From: Saprospiraceae bacterium
Lineage (GTDB): Bacteria > Bacteroidota > Bacteroidia > Chitinophagales > Saprospiraceae
Direction of reading: 5' to 3'
DNA length: 64,000 nt
Assembly (NCBI GenBank): GCA_016714085.1
Contig: JADJNW010000022.1
Location: forward strand, 1-64,000
Below the pieces are notes generated by a model. The model had not been told where the DNA came from and did no database searches. It saw nothing but the letters and a program-made list of their open reading frames with translations. The position numbers and the translations under genes are program-made. Position 1 is the stretch's first letter; each line of letters begins with the position of its first letter. Shown in pieces: positions 36,752-46,193 of this stretch.

Positions 36752-37447
36752 TTATTCAACAACAAAACGATAACCAATTCCTTTAATGGTAAGGATTTCA
36801 AGAGCGCTATCTTCTTTCAGATAATCACGGAGCTTGGTGATATAGACATCGAGGTTGCGAGAATTGAAAAAGGAATCGTCGCCCCAGATTTCATTGAGAA
36901 TATCTTTTCGAGTCACAACTATATTCTTGTTTTCTGTCAAAATCCGCAGTAATTCTGCTTCTCGGTGCGATAGCTTGCGCACATGATCGCCAACTTTTAA
37001 CTCATAGCGCAGCGGCGAAAATTCATATTGCCCGATCTTCACCATTTCATTACTTGTCGGATTATTTTTAGGAAGGCCGTTACCAGTTATATTTAATAAA
37101 TTCTGAATGCGTATAATCAATTCTTCCATGCTGAAAGGCTTGCGGATATAATCATTCCCGCCCGATTGGAAGCCTTTGAGTACGTCCTCGGTTTGCGTTT
37201 TTGCAGTCAAAAAAATAATGGGAATCCCAGGATTGATTTGGCGAATTTCAGTAGCAATCGCGTAGCCATCTTTTTGCGGAAGCATTACATCCAGTACACA
37301 AATATCGGGTTGAAATTGTCGAAAAACAGGAAGCGCTTGCTGACCCTCAGCAACCATTCGCACTTCAAACTGGCGACTCTCCAGACTTTCTTTTACAATT
37401 CGCCCCAGGAAAGGCTCGTCCTCTACATAGAATACTTTGATACCCAT
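36752..37447 (-). CDS. OmpR-family response regulator
   Basis: The product has about 231 residues from the ATG at 37447 (MGIKVFYVEDEP). The receiver domain has acidic E9/D10, phospho-acceptor D53 in CVLDVMLP, Thr in LTAKT and Lys in YIRKPF. The DNA-binding winged helix is at about residues 130-230: LSHREAELLRILTENKNIVV and a recognition helix within NSRNLDVYITKLRDYL. It is co-oriented with the histidine kinase just upstream (37535-39103), so the two make a standard pair. Target genes may include the GLPGLI gene divergent from the kinase. Confidence 0.92.
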   Translation of the reverse strand: MGIKVFYVEDEPFLGRIVKESLESRQFEVRMVAEGQQALPVFRQFQPDICVLDVMLPQKDGYAIATEIRQINPGIPIIFLTAKTQTEDVLKGFQSGGNDYIRKPFSMEELIIRIQNLLNITGNGLPKNNPTSNEMVKIGQYEFSPLRYELKVGDHVRKLSHREAELLRILTENKNIVVTRKDILNEIWGDDSFFNSRNLDVYITKLRDYLKEDSALEILTIKGIGYRFVVE

Positions 37448-37534
37448 AAACCGCAAAATGTAAAATTTTAAATGTAAAAGAATCTTTTGAGATATTTAAA
37501 AATGCTGCAATTTTACATTTTATATATGACTTTA

Positions 37535-39103
37535 TTAATTTCCTCTTGGCAAATGCACGGTAAAACAACTTCCCCTACCCAGTTCGCTCGCTACTGCGAT
37601 GCTGCCACCGTGCTTTTTCACAACATTGGCTACATAACTCAAGCCCAAGCCATGCCCTTTCGTATTGTGCACATCACCCGAAGTAACGCGATAAAATTTC
37701 TCAAAAATTCGTGCCTGGTGCTCCGGTGCGATACCGATGCCATTATCTTGTACAATAAAGGTCAATTGACCATTTTGCTGCTCCAGTTTGATATTGATTT
37801 CGGGTTCTTCTTTGCTGTATTTCAAGGCATTATCAATTAAATTATATACCACACTGGTAAGATGGGTCATATCACCTTGCACCGTAAAATCAGCACCGAT
37901 GGAGTCAAAATCCACCCTGGCGGCATATTTTTCAAATTGGAGTTTCATAGAGTCCACAATTTGCTGTAAAACCTCTCTAAAATCGAATCGTTCCGTGCGC
38001 AATTCCGGTTCGCCTTGCTCAAAAATTGCCATCTTTAAAACCTTGTCAACCAGTATATTAAGGCGATTGAGTTCATTTTTGGAAATATCGAGATACTCGC
38101 GGGTCAGTTGCGGATTCTGTAAAGCATTAAAATTATTCAGCGCTTCAATGGCAACGCTCACCGTAGCAATGGGTGTTTTTAATTCATGCGTTACATTGCT
38201 AATGAAATCATTCTTTAATTGCGCTAATCTTTGTTGTTGTCGTAAACTCCTGAAAATCAGCCAAAAAGCAAGCGAAGTGATCCCAATTAAAAAAATGGAA
38301 AATAATAATTGAGGTAAAATTTTTTGAAAAAGATAACTTTCGTAATTGAGTAGTTCAGCAGCAAATACATCGCGTGGAGGCACACCCGCCAGGAGCGGTC
38401 CCACGATCAATTTATCTTCATCAAGTTTGATATTCGGTACTTTAAACTTCATCAAGTCAAAGCCAATGGGCATTCCAGCGTTTTGTAAAGCTTTGTCAAA
38501 AGCGTATTGAACGGTAGGTGTAGCGAGCGAATCGTCATCAATTTTTATCATAAACCCGCGAGAATTGCTGTCTTTGCTTTCAACAGTCAGAATAACTTGT
38601 TGAAGTGCTCTCCTCACGTGAATCGATTGAATACTATCGGGCGGAATGGAAAATAGTTTACCCCCCACTCGCGCCTTCATTTGATCCTGATTTTGCAGGT
38701 GCGCACCATCCATTGAATAAGCCGTAATGCTTGTTTTCGAATCGGAAGTATATGGAGCCGCTTGTCTCAAACGAGGGCGTGCGATATTTGGTGAATCATT
38801 TGTAAAATAAAAGGCAGAAGGCCGCTCCCCCCTGATTCTTATTGCAGTTGTATTCGTTTTATTCCATGGTGCTGCCGTCGCAATCGTATCACAACTATCT
38901 TTTTCCGCGATTATTTTACTTTGAAATATAGAATCCTGTAATGTTGAAATCGTCTGATGAAAGAGATTATCCGCTTCTTTACGCAGCCAGACGCGCTGTT
39001 CTTCGTACACTTTTTTTAGCCAAAAAACTTGAGACGCCACCAAGAGCAGAATGCTGAGCGGTATCAATATAAGCGAAATGATATGTTTCTTCGGTCGAAT
39101 CAT
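37535..39103 (-). CDS. Sensor histidine kinase
   Basis: The 522-residue protein has transmembrane helices at about residues 8-28 and 262-284 around a periplasmic sensor of about 230 residues with no named fold. It has no HAMP domain, only a short linker. The H-box is SNVTHELKTPIA with H306. The N-box VYNLIDNALKYS, G1 box VQDNGIGIAPEHQ and G2 box GHGLGLSYV show an intact HATPase domain. It partners the OmpR-type regulator encoded 87 nt downstream. The signal is unknown; the neighbouring GLPGLI and TonB-type barrel genes hint at envelope or metal stress. Confidence 0.92.
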   Translation of the reverse strand: MIRPKKHIISLILIPLSILLLVASQVFWLKKVYEEQRVWLRKEADNLFHQTISTLQDSIFQSKIIAEKDSCDTIATAAPWNKTNTTAIRIRGERPSAFYFTNDSPNIARPRLRQAAPYTSDSKTSITAYSMDGAHLQNQDQMKARVGGKLFSIPPDSIQSIHVRRALQQVILTVESKDSNSRGFMIKIDDDSLATPTVQYAFDKALQNAGMPIGFDLMKFKVPNIKLDEDKLIVGPLLAGVPPRDVFAAELLNYESYLFQKILPQLLFSIFLIGITSLAFWLIFRSLRQQQRLAQLKNDFISNVTHELKTPIATVSVAIEALNNFNALQNPQLTREYLDISKNELNRLNILVDKVLKMAIFEQGEPELRTERFDFREVLQQIVDSMKLQFEKYAARVDFDSIGADFTVQGDMTHLTSVVYNLIDNALKYSKEEPEINIKLEQQNGQLTFIVQDNGIGIAPEHQARIFEKFYRVTSGDVHNTKGHGLGLSYVANVVKKHGGSIAVASELGRGSCFTVHLPRGN

Positions 39104-39307
39104 GTTTTTATAGGCATAAAGGCTAAAGGTTTAAAGGCTTTTAGGCATAATGTAATAGATTCCATTTGAAGCCTGTACACCTGTATGCCCTAATACCTTT
39201 TTAATCCTTCCACAAATTTACACCCTTCTGAATCAATATGTTCGGTCTTTTAACTTTAATTAACTTTAAATCAAGGATGATTAACCCCTGTTATCATTTC
39301 AGAGCAA

Positions 39308-39315
39308 TACATTTG
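39308..39315 (+). promoter_or_regulatory. Putative -7 promoter box of the GLPGLI gene
   Basis: TACATTTG matches TAnnTTTG exactly and lies 21 nt before the ATG at 39337. The -33 region is not a clear TTTG, as expected for an activator-dependent promoter; the divergent kinase/regulator pair would fit, but this is inference. Confidence 0.45.
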
Positions 39316-39336
39316 TCAAAAAAAAACTGATATATC

Positions 39337-40086
39337 ATGAAAAAATTATTAATACTTATTGTTTTGGCCCTCGTTTCCAAGGGCTTAGCCCTGGCACAGG
39401 AAGGCGTAGTTATTTATGAGCAAAAAACAAATATGCATCGCAACGCGCTGGTGGTCAACGGACAAGATATGAGATCTATGATGCCGGAGTTTCGCATCAA
39501 TAAAATGCAATTGTTTTTTAATGCAAATGAATCTTTGTATAAAAATCTTGAAGATGAATCTACCGATGAAGTATCGAATAATAATGGTATGACTTTCCGC
39601 ATGGTGCGCCCTAAAAATGAGACTTACTATAATTTCAAAGAGGGACAGCGCATCCAGCAACGAGAATTTATGGCTAAAAAATTCCTCATCAAAGGTGAAA
39701 TTCAGCAAACGCCTTGGAAAGTAAGCGGAGAAATGGAAGAAGTGGCCGGCTATAATTGTATGAAAGCGACCATGACCGATACCAATCCCAATGGCGACAT
39801 TCGCAATATCGTTGCCTGGTTTACCACTGATATACCAGTGGCTGCTGGTCCTGAAACCTTTGGATCCTTGCCAGGTTTGATTTTGAAATTGGATATTAAT
39901 GAAGGAGAAACCGTATATACGGCGCTTTCGATTGACAAACGCCCTTTGAAAAAAGATGAATTGGAAGTACCCAGCAAAGGTAAAGAAATGACAGAAGAAG
40001 AATTCCGTGCGATGATGGAAGAGCAAATGAAACAAATGGGCGGCGCCGGTGGCGGTCAAAGAATGATTATCAGAGGAGGACAATAG
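39337..40086 (+). CDS. GLPGLI family secreted protein
   Basis: The 249-residue product has a signal peptide (KKLLILIVLALVSKGLALAQ), then the family core GVVIYEQKTNMHRNAL, WKVSGEMEEVAGYNCMKATM, IVAWFTTDIPVAAGPETFGS and LPGLILKL (a GLPGLI-motif variant, SLPGLI). The tail is rich in Glu, Met, Gln and Gly. GLPGLI proteins are Bacteroidota-specific, periplasmic or outer-membrane linked, and often encoded with TonB-type barrels; one such gene is at 40916. The function is unknown, with metal or envelope homeostasis suggested for some members. Confidence 0.88.
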   Translation: MKKLLILIVLALVSKGLALAQEGVVIYEQKTNMHRNALVVNGQDMRSMMPEFRINKMQLFFNANESLYKNLEDESTDEVSNNNGMTFRMVRPKNETYYNFKEGQRIQQREFMAKKFLIKGEIQQTPWKVSGEMEEVAGYNCMKATMTDTNPNGDIRNIVAWFTTDIPVAAGPETFGSLPGLILKLDINEGETVYTALSIDKRPLKKDELEVPSKGKEMTEEEFRAMMEEQMKQMGGAGGGQRMIIRGGQ

Positions 40087-40122
40087 TAATATAACGAAAA
40101 TTAAATATTTTTTCACCCGACT

Positions 40123-40160
40123 AAATCGGTGCAATGCTTTGTCTTTGTGCCGATTTTTTT
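40123..40160 (+). terminator. Terminator after the GLPGLI gene
   Basis: AAATCGG (40123-40129) pairs with CCGATTT (40150-40156), extended by GCA/TGC with a bulge, and runs into seven T residues. It overlaps the 3' end of the convergent Uma2 gene by 1-2 nt. Confidence 0.75.
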
Positions 40161-40782
40161 ATGCAAATAAATCCAAAATTTCCATTTCAAATCCTTCAAT
40201 TACAACACTTTGTAATATTCCGCTCGTCACAAATTTCTGGCGCAATTCAAAAGCTTGATTTTCATTTATATACTGTTCTACGGTTTGTTTGTCAGGATCA
40301 ATAATCCAATATTCTTGCACGCCATGCGCGGCATAATCCTGGAATTTAATCTCTCGATCATTTTTTTCGGTCGAATCTGATAAAATTTCCACTACAAAAT
40401 CCGGTGCAGGAAAGTGCATTTGGTCTTTTTTGAAAGCGGAAGCCTTTTCTTTGCGGAAGAAGCAAATATCGGGTTCGTAGTCATTGCGCGTCAAGCTAAT
40501 TAAGACTTTTTCAACACCCACCTCCCCTAATTGATGCTGTTCAACAAAAGTAATAAGCCTCGCGGATAGCTTCGCAGACACCAGCCAATGCTTGCGCTTT
40601 ACGGGAGATTGATAAATAATTTCGCCGTTGATAAACTCCGCTTTTGTGTCTTCATGCACCAGTGCATAATATTCCTTTCTTTTAGCTTTTTCAGCTTCCA
40701 GTACTTGCGTTAACTCTTTCAGAATCAAAGCTGCATCTGGCTGAGCAAGTAAATCTTCGCGCAATTTGGCGTGTGGAATCAT
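40159..40782 (-). CDS. Uma2-family putative endonuclease (DUF820)
   Basis: The 207-residue protein has the PD-(D/E)xK core typical of Uma2: NDYEPDICFFRKEKA, APDFVVEILSDSTEKNDREI, KFQDYAAHGVQEYWIIDPDK. The N-terminal helix (LREDLLAQPDAALILKELTQ) and the strand FINGEIIYQSPVKRKHW also fit. The family is abundant in cyanobacteria and some Bacteroidota; its role is unclear. It is a single gene between two terminators. Confidence 0.85.
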   Translation of the reverse strand: MIPHAKLREDLLAQPDAALILKELTQVLEAEKAKRKEYYALVHEDTKAEFINGEIIYQSPVKRKHWLVSAKLSARLITFVEQHQLGEVGVEKVLISLTRNDYEPDICFFRKEKASAFKKDQMHFPAPDFVVEILSDSTEKNDREIKFQDYAAHGVQEYWIIDPDKQTVEQYINENQAFELRQKFVTSGILQSVVIEGFEMEILDLFA

Positions 40783-40844
40783 TTCCGATTATAATCTTTT
40801 TCCCAAAGATATAAAATTTTATACCCAAAAGTTTCTATAAAACA

Positions 40845-40880
40845 AAAGCCGCTTGACTGCGCGCACAATCAAACGGCTTT
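40845..40880 (-). terminator. Terminator of the TonB-type barrel gene
   Basis: On the minus strand, AAAGCCG/CGGCTTT (40845-40851 and 40874-40880), with TTGA/TCAA extending inside, is followed by TTTTGTTTT. It lies 36 nt beyond the stop of the barrel gene at 40916. Confidence 0.78.
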
Positions 40881-40915
40881 ATTATAATTCAATATTTATT
40901 ATTGCATTATTACAC

Positions 40916-43717
40916 TTAATTATGCATACGAATAACCGGCCCGCCGCCTACTCCAAGCTGCTGCAATGAATAAGTAAAGCTAACCATATAATAACGGCCT
41001 AAAGATCGTGTAATTTCCTCTTGATAATAATTGACATCAGCTACACGGTTGATGCCTACATTACGATTGAGCAAATCATTTACTGCAAATTTTATTTCAC
41101 CTCGCTTATTTAAAATAAATTGCGAGATGGAAGCATTCCAAAGTGGTACCGACTGGTCGGCGCTATCGTCATTGATGCTGTTGTAAATCGTATAATTAAG
41201 TGAAGATCCGAATGATAATCCAAAAGGTAAATTCAGATTAAAATCCGCATCATAAGTTTGATTTATAAAGTCTTGATTTTGTGAACTTTGTAAAGAATAA
41301 TGCGTTTGATTGTAACTTAAGCTACCGCCGGCGCTCGCATTAAGCATTTCTTTATAGCGATAGAAAAGGCGTACACCATTGCGAAGATTAATTCGTTTGG
41401 TTTCATTTTCCACATCATTAATCAAACTAAATCCTTTCGACCATGTAAAATTTGGATTAAAGCTGGCGCGTAAATTTGGTCGCTTGATTGGGAAACCGAA
41501 ATTGAACGAACTGTTGAAGCGATGGCTATTGTCCACATTTACAGCCTGCGTCGTACGCACGAAGTTATCATCAATCCATTGCGCATTCGAAATGCTGTTT
41601 TGTGTGTAAACATAATTGAGGAAAACAAATAAATTAACCTGAGTGAAAGCATTAAACGTATTAAAGTTAGTCGATATACGATGTGCATATTCCGGCCGTA
41701 AATTCGGATTACCAATTGAAATATTCAGCGGATCGCTGTTGTCCACCAATGGTGATAATTGCTCAATGCTTGGCTCATTTACATTTGTCGTGTAATCTAA
41801 GCTAGTACGGGTCGCGGAGGTAAAATCATAATTAAAATGCGCGTTGGGCAAGAAATTGGTGAAAGAGCGATTAATTTCAACATCTTGTAAAATCAAATTC
41901 CCATCCAGAATTGTCTGCTGCACTTGCGCGCCAAAAGAGAAATTATAATCGGTAGCATTCTTGCGGAAATTTGCACCGCCCCGATGATATTGCGTCGTAT
42001 TATCAAATTTATTACTTAATTGATCATTAAATTGTTCTTCACCATTATTTACATCAAATACTTCATAATCCTGATCGTTTTGATTCTGATTAAAAGCATA
42101 ATTCAATTCCAGATAGCGGCGCTTGCCCAAAGGCTCTGTATAGGAAGCATTTCCGCCTAAGCTTAAAGTATTGCCCAATTGATTACTGAACTGCATAATA
42201 GAATCCGTTCGGAATAAAGCGCCACCATCATAATATTTATTAACGGATTCCAACTCGGCATCGCGCTCGCTATCATTCAGTCCAAAAGTGAGATTGGCGC
42301 TCAGGGTACGGCCAGGTTTGCCCAATTTGAGGCGATACAACAAATTATTATTCCAATTCATACCTAATCCATTGGAATAATTAATCCGATCCCCTGTATT
42401 TTGTATAATATCTTCTAAACCAAAGGCTTCGCTATTCGCTTCAGAATTCTGGTCGGTTTTGCTATACCCCATATTAGAAGTAAATTTAATATTACTCGAA
42501 GAATCGATATCATGTTCAAGGGTCAAATTCAACCGATGACTCTCGTTCAGGCTGGTGCCGAATGAATTTTCATTCGTTTTAAAACTGCCGTTCGATAAAA
42601 AGTTTTCTCGATTCAACAGGCGATCCACTTCCCGATTAGAAGAATTAAGGAAATAACTCAAATTTAATTTGGTTTTCTTATTCCACTCATTATTATAATT
42701 CAAGCCACCGGCCCAAGTGCGCGTGAAGCCAGTATTGCTATTGCCAAAATCAAGCGGAAGTCCACCACCTCCTGAGCCGCCACCGCCAACTGTAATTTGC
42801 ACGGAGCCTCTACCGCCACCGCCCAAGCCACGCGCACCACCTGTAAAACTCATATAATCCTGGAAAGAAAATCCGGAACGGTTCACGTTATTGCCCATAC
42901 CAATGAGCGATAATTGCTGGTCTTCGCGGAAGCGATTCAGACTGATTCGGCCTTCAAAACGATCATCATTACCATAGCCGCCACTAACCGTGCCGAATAA
43001 TCCTTTTTTATGATCCTTTTTCAGGGTCAAATTGATCGCTTTTTCGCGTACGCCATCATCAATTCCTGAAAAAGTAGCCTGATCCGATTTGCGATCATAC
43101 ACTTGCACCTTATCAATGGCGCGGGCTGGCAGGTTTTTGGTGGCAATTTTAGGATCGTTGCCGAAAAATTCTTTCCCATCCACGAAAACGCGTTGCACGT
43201 CTTGACCTTGCGCTTTAATCGAACCATCGCTTTCTATTTCGACTCCGGGGAGTTGCTTGAGCAAAGATTCCACGTCCGCATTGGGTTGCGTTTTGAAGGC
43301 ATTCGCATTAAATTCGATGGTGTCCTTTTTGATTTGTACGGGAATATGTTCGCCGGTCACTACCGCTTCCCCAAGCGTCAAGCTTGCAGGTTTCATGCGG
43401 ATGGTACCTACATCGTAGATATTTTTATCCACGCCAGCAGGTATTTGCTGATCATATAACTCATAACTTAGAAATGTAATACGCAGTAAATAAGGATCTT
43501 TGGTGTTCAAACCTCTAATCACGAAAGTGCCATTGGATTCGGAACGCCCGAAATTAATCAAGGAAGAATCCGTAGGATTCAACAGCATAATCGTCGCTGA
43601 TACCAAGGGTTCAGAAGTATCGTCCGCCAGCAAAGTACCAGTAAGATTATACTTTTGCGCAAGCAGGGCGGTGTTTACAAGTAAAAAAAACAAACAGAGT
43701 CGAGTGACCTTTTTCAT
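40916..43717 (-). CDS. TonB-type outer-membrane beta-barrel protein with carboxypeptidase-like domain
   Basis: The product has about 933 residues from the ATG at 43717, which gives a proper signal peptide (KKVTRLCLFFLLVNTALLAQ). A CarboxypepD_reg-like domain (about residues 22-105: LTGTLLADDTSEPLVSATIM) and a plug domain (about 115-215: LLKQLPGVEIESDGSIKAQG, RVFVDGKEFFGNDP, DKVQVYDRKSDQATFSGIDD) precede a large barrel (about 250-933) that ends in YMVSFTYSLQQLG. A Gly-rich insert lies at about 295-320. This is the outer-membrane beta-barrel family seen beside GLPGLI genes. It probably takes up or exports an unknown ligand. Confidence 0.9.
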   Translation of the reverse strand: MKKVTRLCLFFLLVNTALLAQKYNLTGTLLADDTSEPLVSATIMLLNPTDSSLINFGRSESNGTFVIRGLNTKDPYLLRITFLSYELYDQQIPAGVDKNIYDVGTIRMKPASLTLGEAVVTGEHIPVQIKKDTIEFNANAFKTQPNADVESLLKQLPGVEIESDGSIKAQGQDVQRVFVDGKEFFGNDPKIATKNLPARAIDKVQVYDRKSDQATFSGIDDGVREKAINLTLKKDHKKGLFGTVSGGYGNDDRFEGRISLNRFREDQQLSLIGMGNNVNRSGFSFQDYMSFTGGARGLGGGGRGSVQITVGGGGSGGGGLPLDFGNSNTGFTRTWAGGLNYNNEWNKKTKLNLSYFLNSSNREVDRLLNRENFLSNGSFKTNENSFGTSLNESHRLNLTLEHDIDSSSNIKFTSNMGYSKTDQNSEANSEAFGLEDIIQNTGDRINYSNGLGMNWNNNLLYRLKLGKPGRTLSANLTFGLNDSERDAELESVNKYYDGGALFRTDSIMQFSNQLGNTLSLGGNASYTEPLGKRRYLELNYAFNQNQNDQDYEVFDVNNGEEQFNDQLSNKFDNTTQYHRGGANFRKNATDYNFSFGAQVQQTILDGNLILQDVEINRSFTNFLPNAHFNYDFTSATRTSLDYTTNVNEPSIEQLSPLVDNSDPLNISIGNPNLRPEYAHRISTNFNTFNAFTQVNLFVFLNYVYTQNSISNAQWIDDNFVRTTQAVNVDNSHRFNSSFNFGFPIKRPNLRASFNPNFTWSKGFSLINDVENETKRINLRNGVRLFYRYKEMLNASAGGSLSYNQTHYSLQSSQNQDFINQTYDADFNLNLPFGLSFGSSLNYTIYNSINDDSADQSVPLWNASISQFILNKRGEIKFAVNDLLNRNVGINRVADVNYYQEEITRSLGRYYMVSFTYSLQQLGVGGGPVIRMHN

Positions 43718-43850
43718 TTTGTATGGATTATTACCAAATTTTAAAATTTTATTCAAAATTCAGCTCCAAAAATAGGTCACCAAAATTTGGAAACAAGTTA
43801 ATCGCTCTTGAAATAAGGTTAAAAAAGGTTAATATGCGAATAATTTCTGT

Positions 43851-44666
43851 TTATCTTTCAAGAATCTTGTTTACCAATTGGGCTATAACTTCTGGTTGCG
43901 TTTTGCCATATTGTAAATTTAAATAAGGCATAACATGTTCGTGCAGAAACTGATCGGCAGAAATTTTACCCACAGCATCGTATAAAGTCGTCAATTCTTC
44001 CAGTAGCATATCTTGTGAAAGGAATTCTAATGTAAAGCGCCCCAAATATTGATCTTCGCCAGTTTCCTGATTTGAAAAGTATAATTCTGAATATTGAATC
44101 AATTTTTCATCAAAAACTTTATCATGTAATTGAAATAATTTTTGATTCAATTCAAATGATTGTTCTGATTGAGGTAATGCCTTGCCAAACCAACCATCTT
44201 TCAAGTAATGTTTCACCATAAAAAAATGATTGCTATCCAGTGGAAAGTGCTGCGCAGAGACTTTAAATTTGGCGGGCACAATAAAAAATAATTGATCCCT
44301 GAAAAAAGCTTTTAGATCGTATTGATCCTCAAATGTTGCAATCTCGGGATTCCCATGGGTGCGTGTAGCAGCAGCATAATAATCATTGGGCGGCACGAGT
44401 GCTTCTTCCAAAGCCAGGATAAACTCGCCTTTTGCTTTTTTGCGATCCTTTATACCTAAAATAAAATACCCTTTATTAGGCGACATTACATAAGCAAACG
44501 CCTCGCCGGAGCTAAAGCGCAGCTTGGATTTACTATTAATTATGTCCTTTTTTTTGAGCGGTTTATCATTTAAATAGACCGTCTCATTTACTTTCATTAC
44601 AACGTATTGGGCCTGTGACGCCATAGACCAAATAAGGCACAGAAAAATGGGAATAAGCGTTCTCAT
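43851..44666 (-). CDS. Secreted FecR-like protein paired with the CHASE2 gene
   Basis: The 271-residue product has a signal peptide (RTLIPIFLCLIWSMASQAQ). The first 100 residues have a FecR-like pattern: YVVMKVNETVYLNDKPLKKK, then DIINSKSKLRFSSGEAFAYV and MSPNKGYFILGI. The rest is mixed alpha/beta and unassigned. It starts 12 nt after the CHASE2 gene, so the two are co-transcribed. FecR-like and CHASE2 genes are often near CHAT protease genes in cyanobacteria; a CHAT protein is encoded about 4 kb away on the other strand. Confidence 0.65.
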   Translation of the reverse strand: MRTLIPIFLCLIWSMASQAQYVVMKVNETVYLNDKPLKKKDIINSKSKLRFSSGEAFAYVMSPNKGYFILGIKDRKKAKGEFILALEEALVPPNDYYAAATRTHGNPEIATFEDQYDLKAFFRDQLFFIVPAKFKVSAQHFPLDSNHFFMVKHYLKDGWFGKALPQSEQSFELNQKLFQLHDKVFDEKLIQYSELYFSNQETGEDQYLGRFTLEFLSQDMLLEELTTLYDAVGKISADQFLHEHVMPYLNLQYGKTQPEVIAQLVNKILER

Positions 44667-44677
44667 GATGTTTGAAT

Positions 44678-45940
44678 TTAATTTGTTGACGTCACTGCTT
44701 CTTCTAAAGCAGCGGATTTGGACTTATGTAAACCCGTTCTATTCCATAGAAAGTCAATTATTTTTAAATAAATAAGAAATATAAGAATATTGATATGAAT
44801 ATTAAACAAAAAATATGATAATAATGTAATAATCATCAGTATTGCCAACTCATCCAGCGAGTTTAGAATCAATTGTCCGAACTTAGAGCGAAACATCTTC
44901 ACCAACCAAACCGGTTTCTCTACTTTCACATCAGAAAAAATTCGATAGCTTATAATAGTGAAAGCCAACAACATAAAGCATATCCAGCCAACCGAAATCA
45001 AATTTTGCCTGGCAACCAAAGTCAAATAAGCGTTATAAATCAACAGCAATCCTGGCATTTTGCCAAAAGGGGTATTGTGCATATCTGCCTCAAAATCGCC
45101 GATCATAATAATCTTATTCTTGAAAAATGCCGCCATTTCTTCAGTCCCCAAAATATTATCCTTATGCATTTCCAGGATAGTCCCCATTTCATACACTGCA
45201 AAATTCGCATCGCTCAATTCTGTACCAATACGAAAATCCGAGCTACGTACTTTAAAATCGACAATAGGTGCAGGCAGACTCAGGCGTCTTTTAAAACGAA
45301 AAAAAGAACCCGTTTTTTGATATTGTACATCGTTCAATCGTTCATACATGACCAGGGGTATCGTTTTCAGCGAGTCATTCAGCATCAGCGGAAACTTTAG
45401 AAAAAGTCCTAATGTAGCAGCATAAGTAGCAGGTGCATAAGGCATATGAACAACCGGGCGGATATAATTACCTTTTTTAGTTAAGTGACTCACACCCAGT
45501 AATTTATGATCTAATTTAGCAAATTCTTGTGCCAATAAAGCATCATATTCAGTAGCATCTTCCAAAAGAACATCACAGACAACAAATCGCACATCGGATT
45601 CATATTGATTGATCAAGTTAAAGAACTCCGCCAATTGCTGACGGTCGGTAATTACTTTTCGATGATAAGGACTAATATCTCCAAATTCATTCTGCGCATC
45701 AATGGTAGTCTTGTTCTTCGACACATTTACAAAAAGTACATCTTCCGGGTCGGGTTTGGGGTCAAAACCAAATAACGATTTTTTAGTAAGCGATGACCAT
45801 TTAATTAAAAAAGCTTCATCGCCAAATGTATAAGGTTGATTCAACCAAAAAAAAGTAAAAAATAGCATAAATAAGGCATTCCCTGCACTGATGGCCCACA
45901 TCTTAAATCGATATTTTGTCTTTTTCCTCATACTAATCAA
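44678..45940 (-). CDS. CHASE2-domain membrane sensor without output domain
   Basis: The 420-residue protein has one N-terminal helix (about residues 15-33), a large extracytoplasmic CHASE2-like domain (about 50-300: DVLFVNVSKNK, DRQQLAEFFNLI, VRFVVCDVLLEDATEYDALL, FFKNKIIMIGDFEADMHNTP) and three to four C-terminal helices (SVGWICFMLLAFTIISYRIF and others). No kinase, cyclase or adenylate module follows, so any signal must pass to another protein. The start is either 45940 or the ATG at 45931. It is the first gene of a two-gene unit with the FecR-like protein. Confidence 0.75.
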   Translation of the reverse strand: MISMRKKTKYRFKMWAISAGNALFMLFFTFFWLNQPYTFGDEAFLIKWSSLTKKSLFGFDPKPDPEDVLFVNVSKNKTTIDAQNEFGDISPYHRKVITDRQQLAEFFNLINQYESDVRFVVCDVLLEDATEYDALLAQEFAKLDHKLLGVSHLTKKGNYIRPVVHMPYAPATYAATLGLFLKFPLMLNDSLKTIPLVMYERLNDVQYQKTGSFFRFKRRLSLPAPIVDFKVRSSDFRIGTELSDANFAVYEMGTILEMHKDNILGTEEMAAFFKNKIIMIGDFEADMHNTPFGKMPGLLLIYNAYLTLVARQNLISVGWICFMLLAFTIISYRIFSDVKVEKPVWLVKMFRSKFGQLILNSLDELAILMIITLLSYFLFNIHINILIFLIYLKIIDFLWNRTGLHKSKSAALEEAVTSTN

Positions 45941-46161
45941 AGATTCCTATTTTAAGTCTTGCAATAAAAATAACTGAATATGATATACAAACCTATAATG
46001 GTCGGCGAAAATTATTAGAAATACGACCAAGTAAGCTAAAAAATACTTCTTGTATCCAAAAAACACAAAATGATGTTTTGCAAAACGTTTTTATGCTGTT
46101 TTTTTATTTGGTCGAATTCGGCACAATTTTTATCGCTTAAAATGCAAGTTAGACGACAAAA

Positions 46162-46193
46162 TTTTGCTAATCTTGCAAACGACACTATTTTTG
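46162..46193 (+). promoter_or_regulatory. Putative promoter of the first tail-sharing gene
   Basis: TTTTG (46162-46166) and TATTTTTG (46186-46193) are 19 nt apart, a close match to the Bacteroidota TTTG-N19-TAnnTTTG promoter. The mRNA would have a leader of about 235 nt before the ATG at 46438. The 500-nt spacer (45941-46437) holds no other recognisable feature besides the 12-nt palindrome GTTTTGCAAAAC near 46075. Confidence 0.5.

Noticed and set aside
39385..40134. 249-residue minus-strand frame opposite the GLPGLI gene
   Set aside because: It is a mirror of a well-supported gene with signal peptide, family core and terminator; the His- and Phe-rich composition of the mirror is typical of an antisense artefact.
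40159..40782. Uma2 protein as a transposon-linked nuclease
   Set aside because: No inverted repeats, target duplications or transposase lie nearby; Uma2 genes are common single genes.
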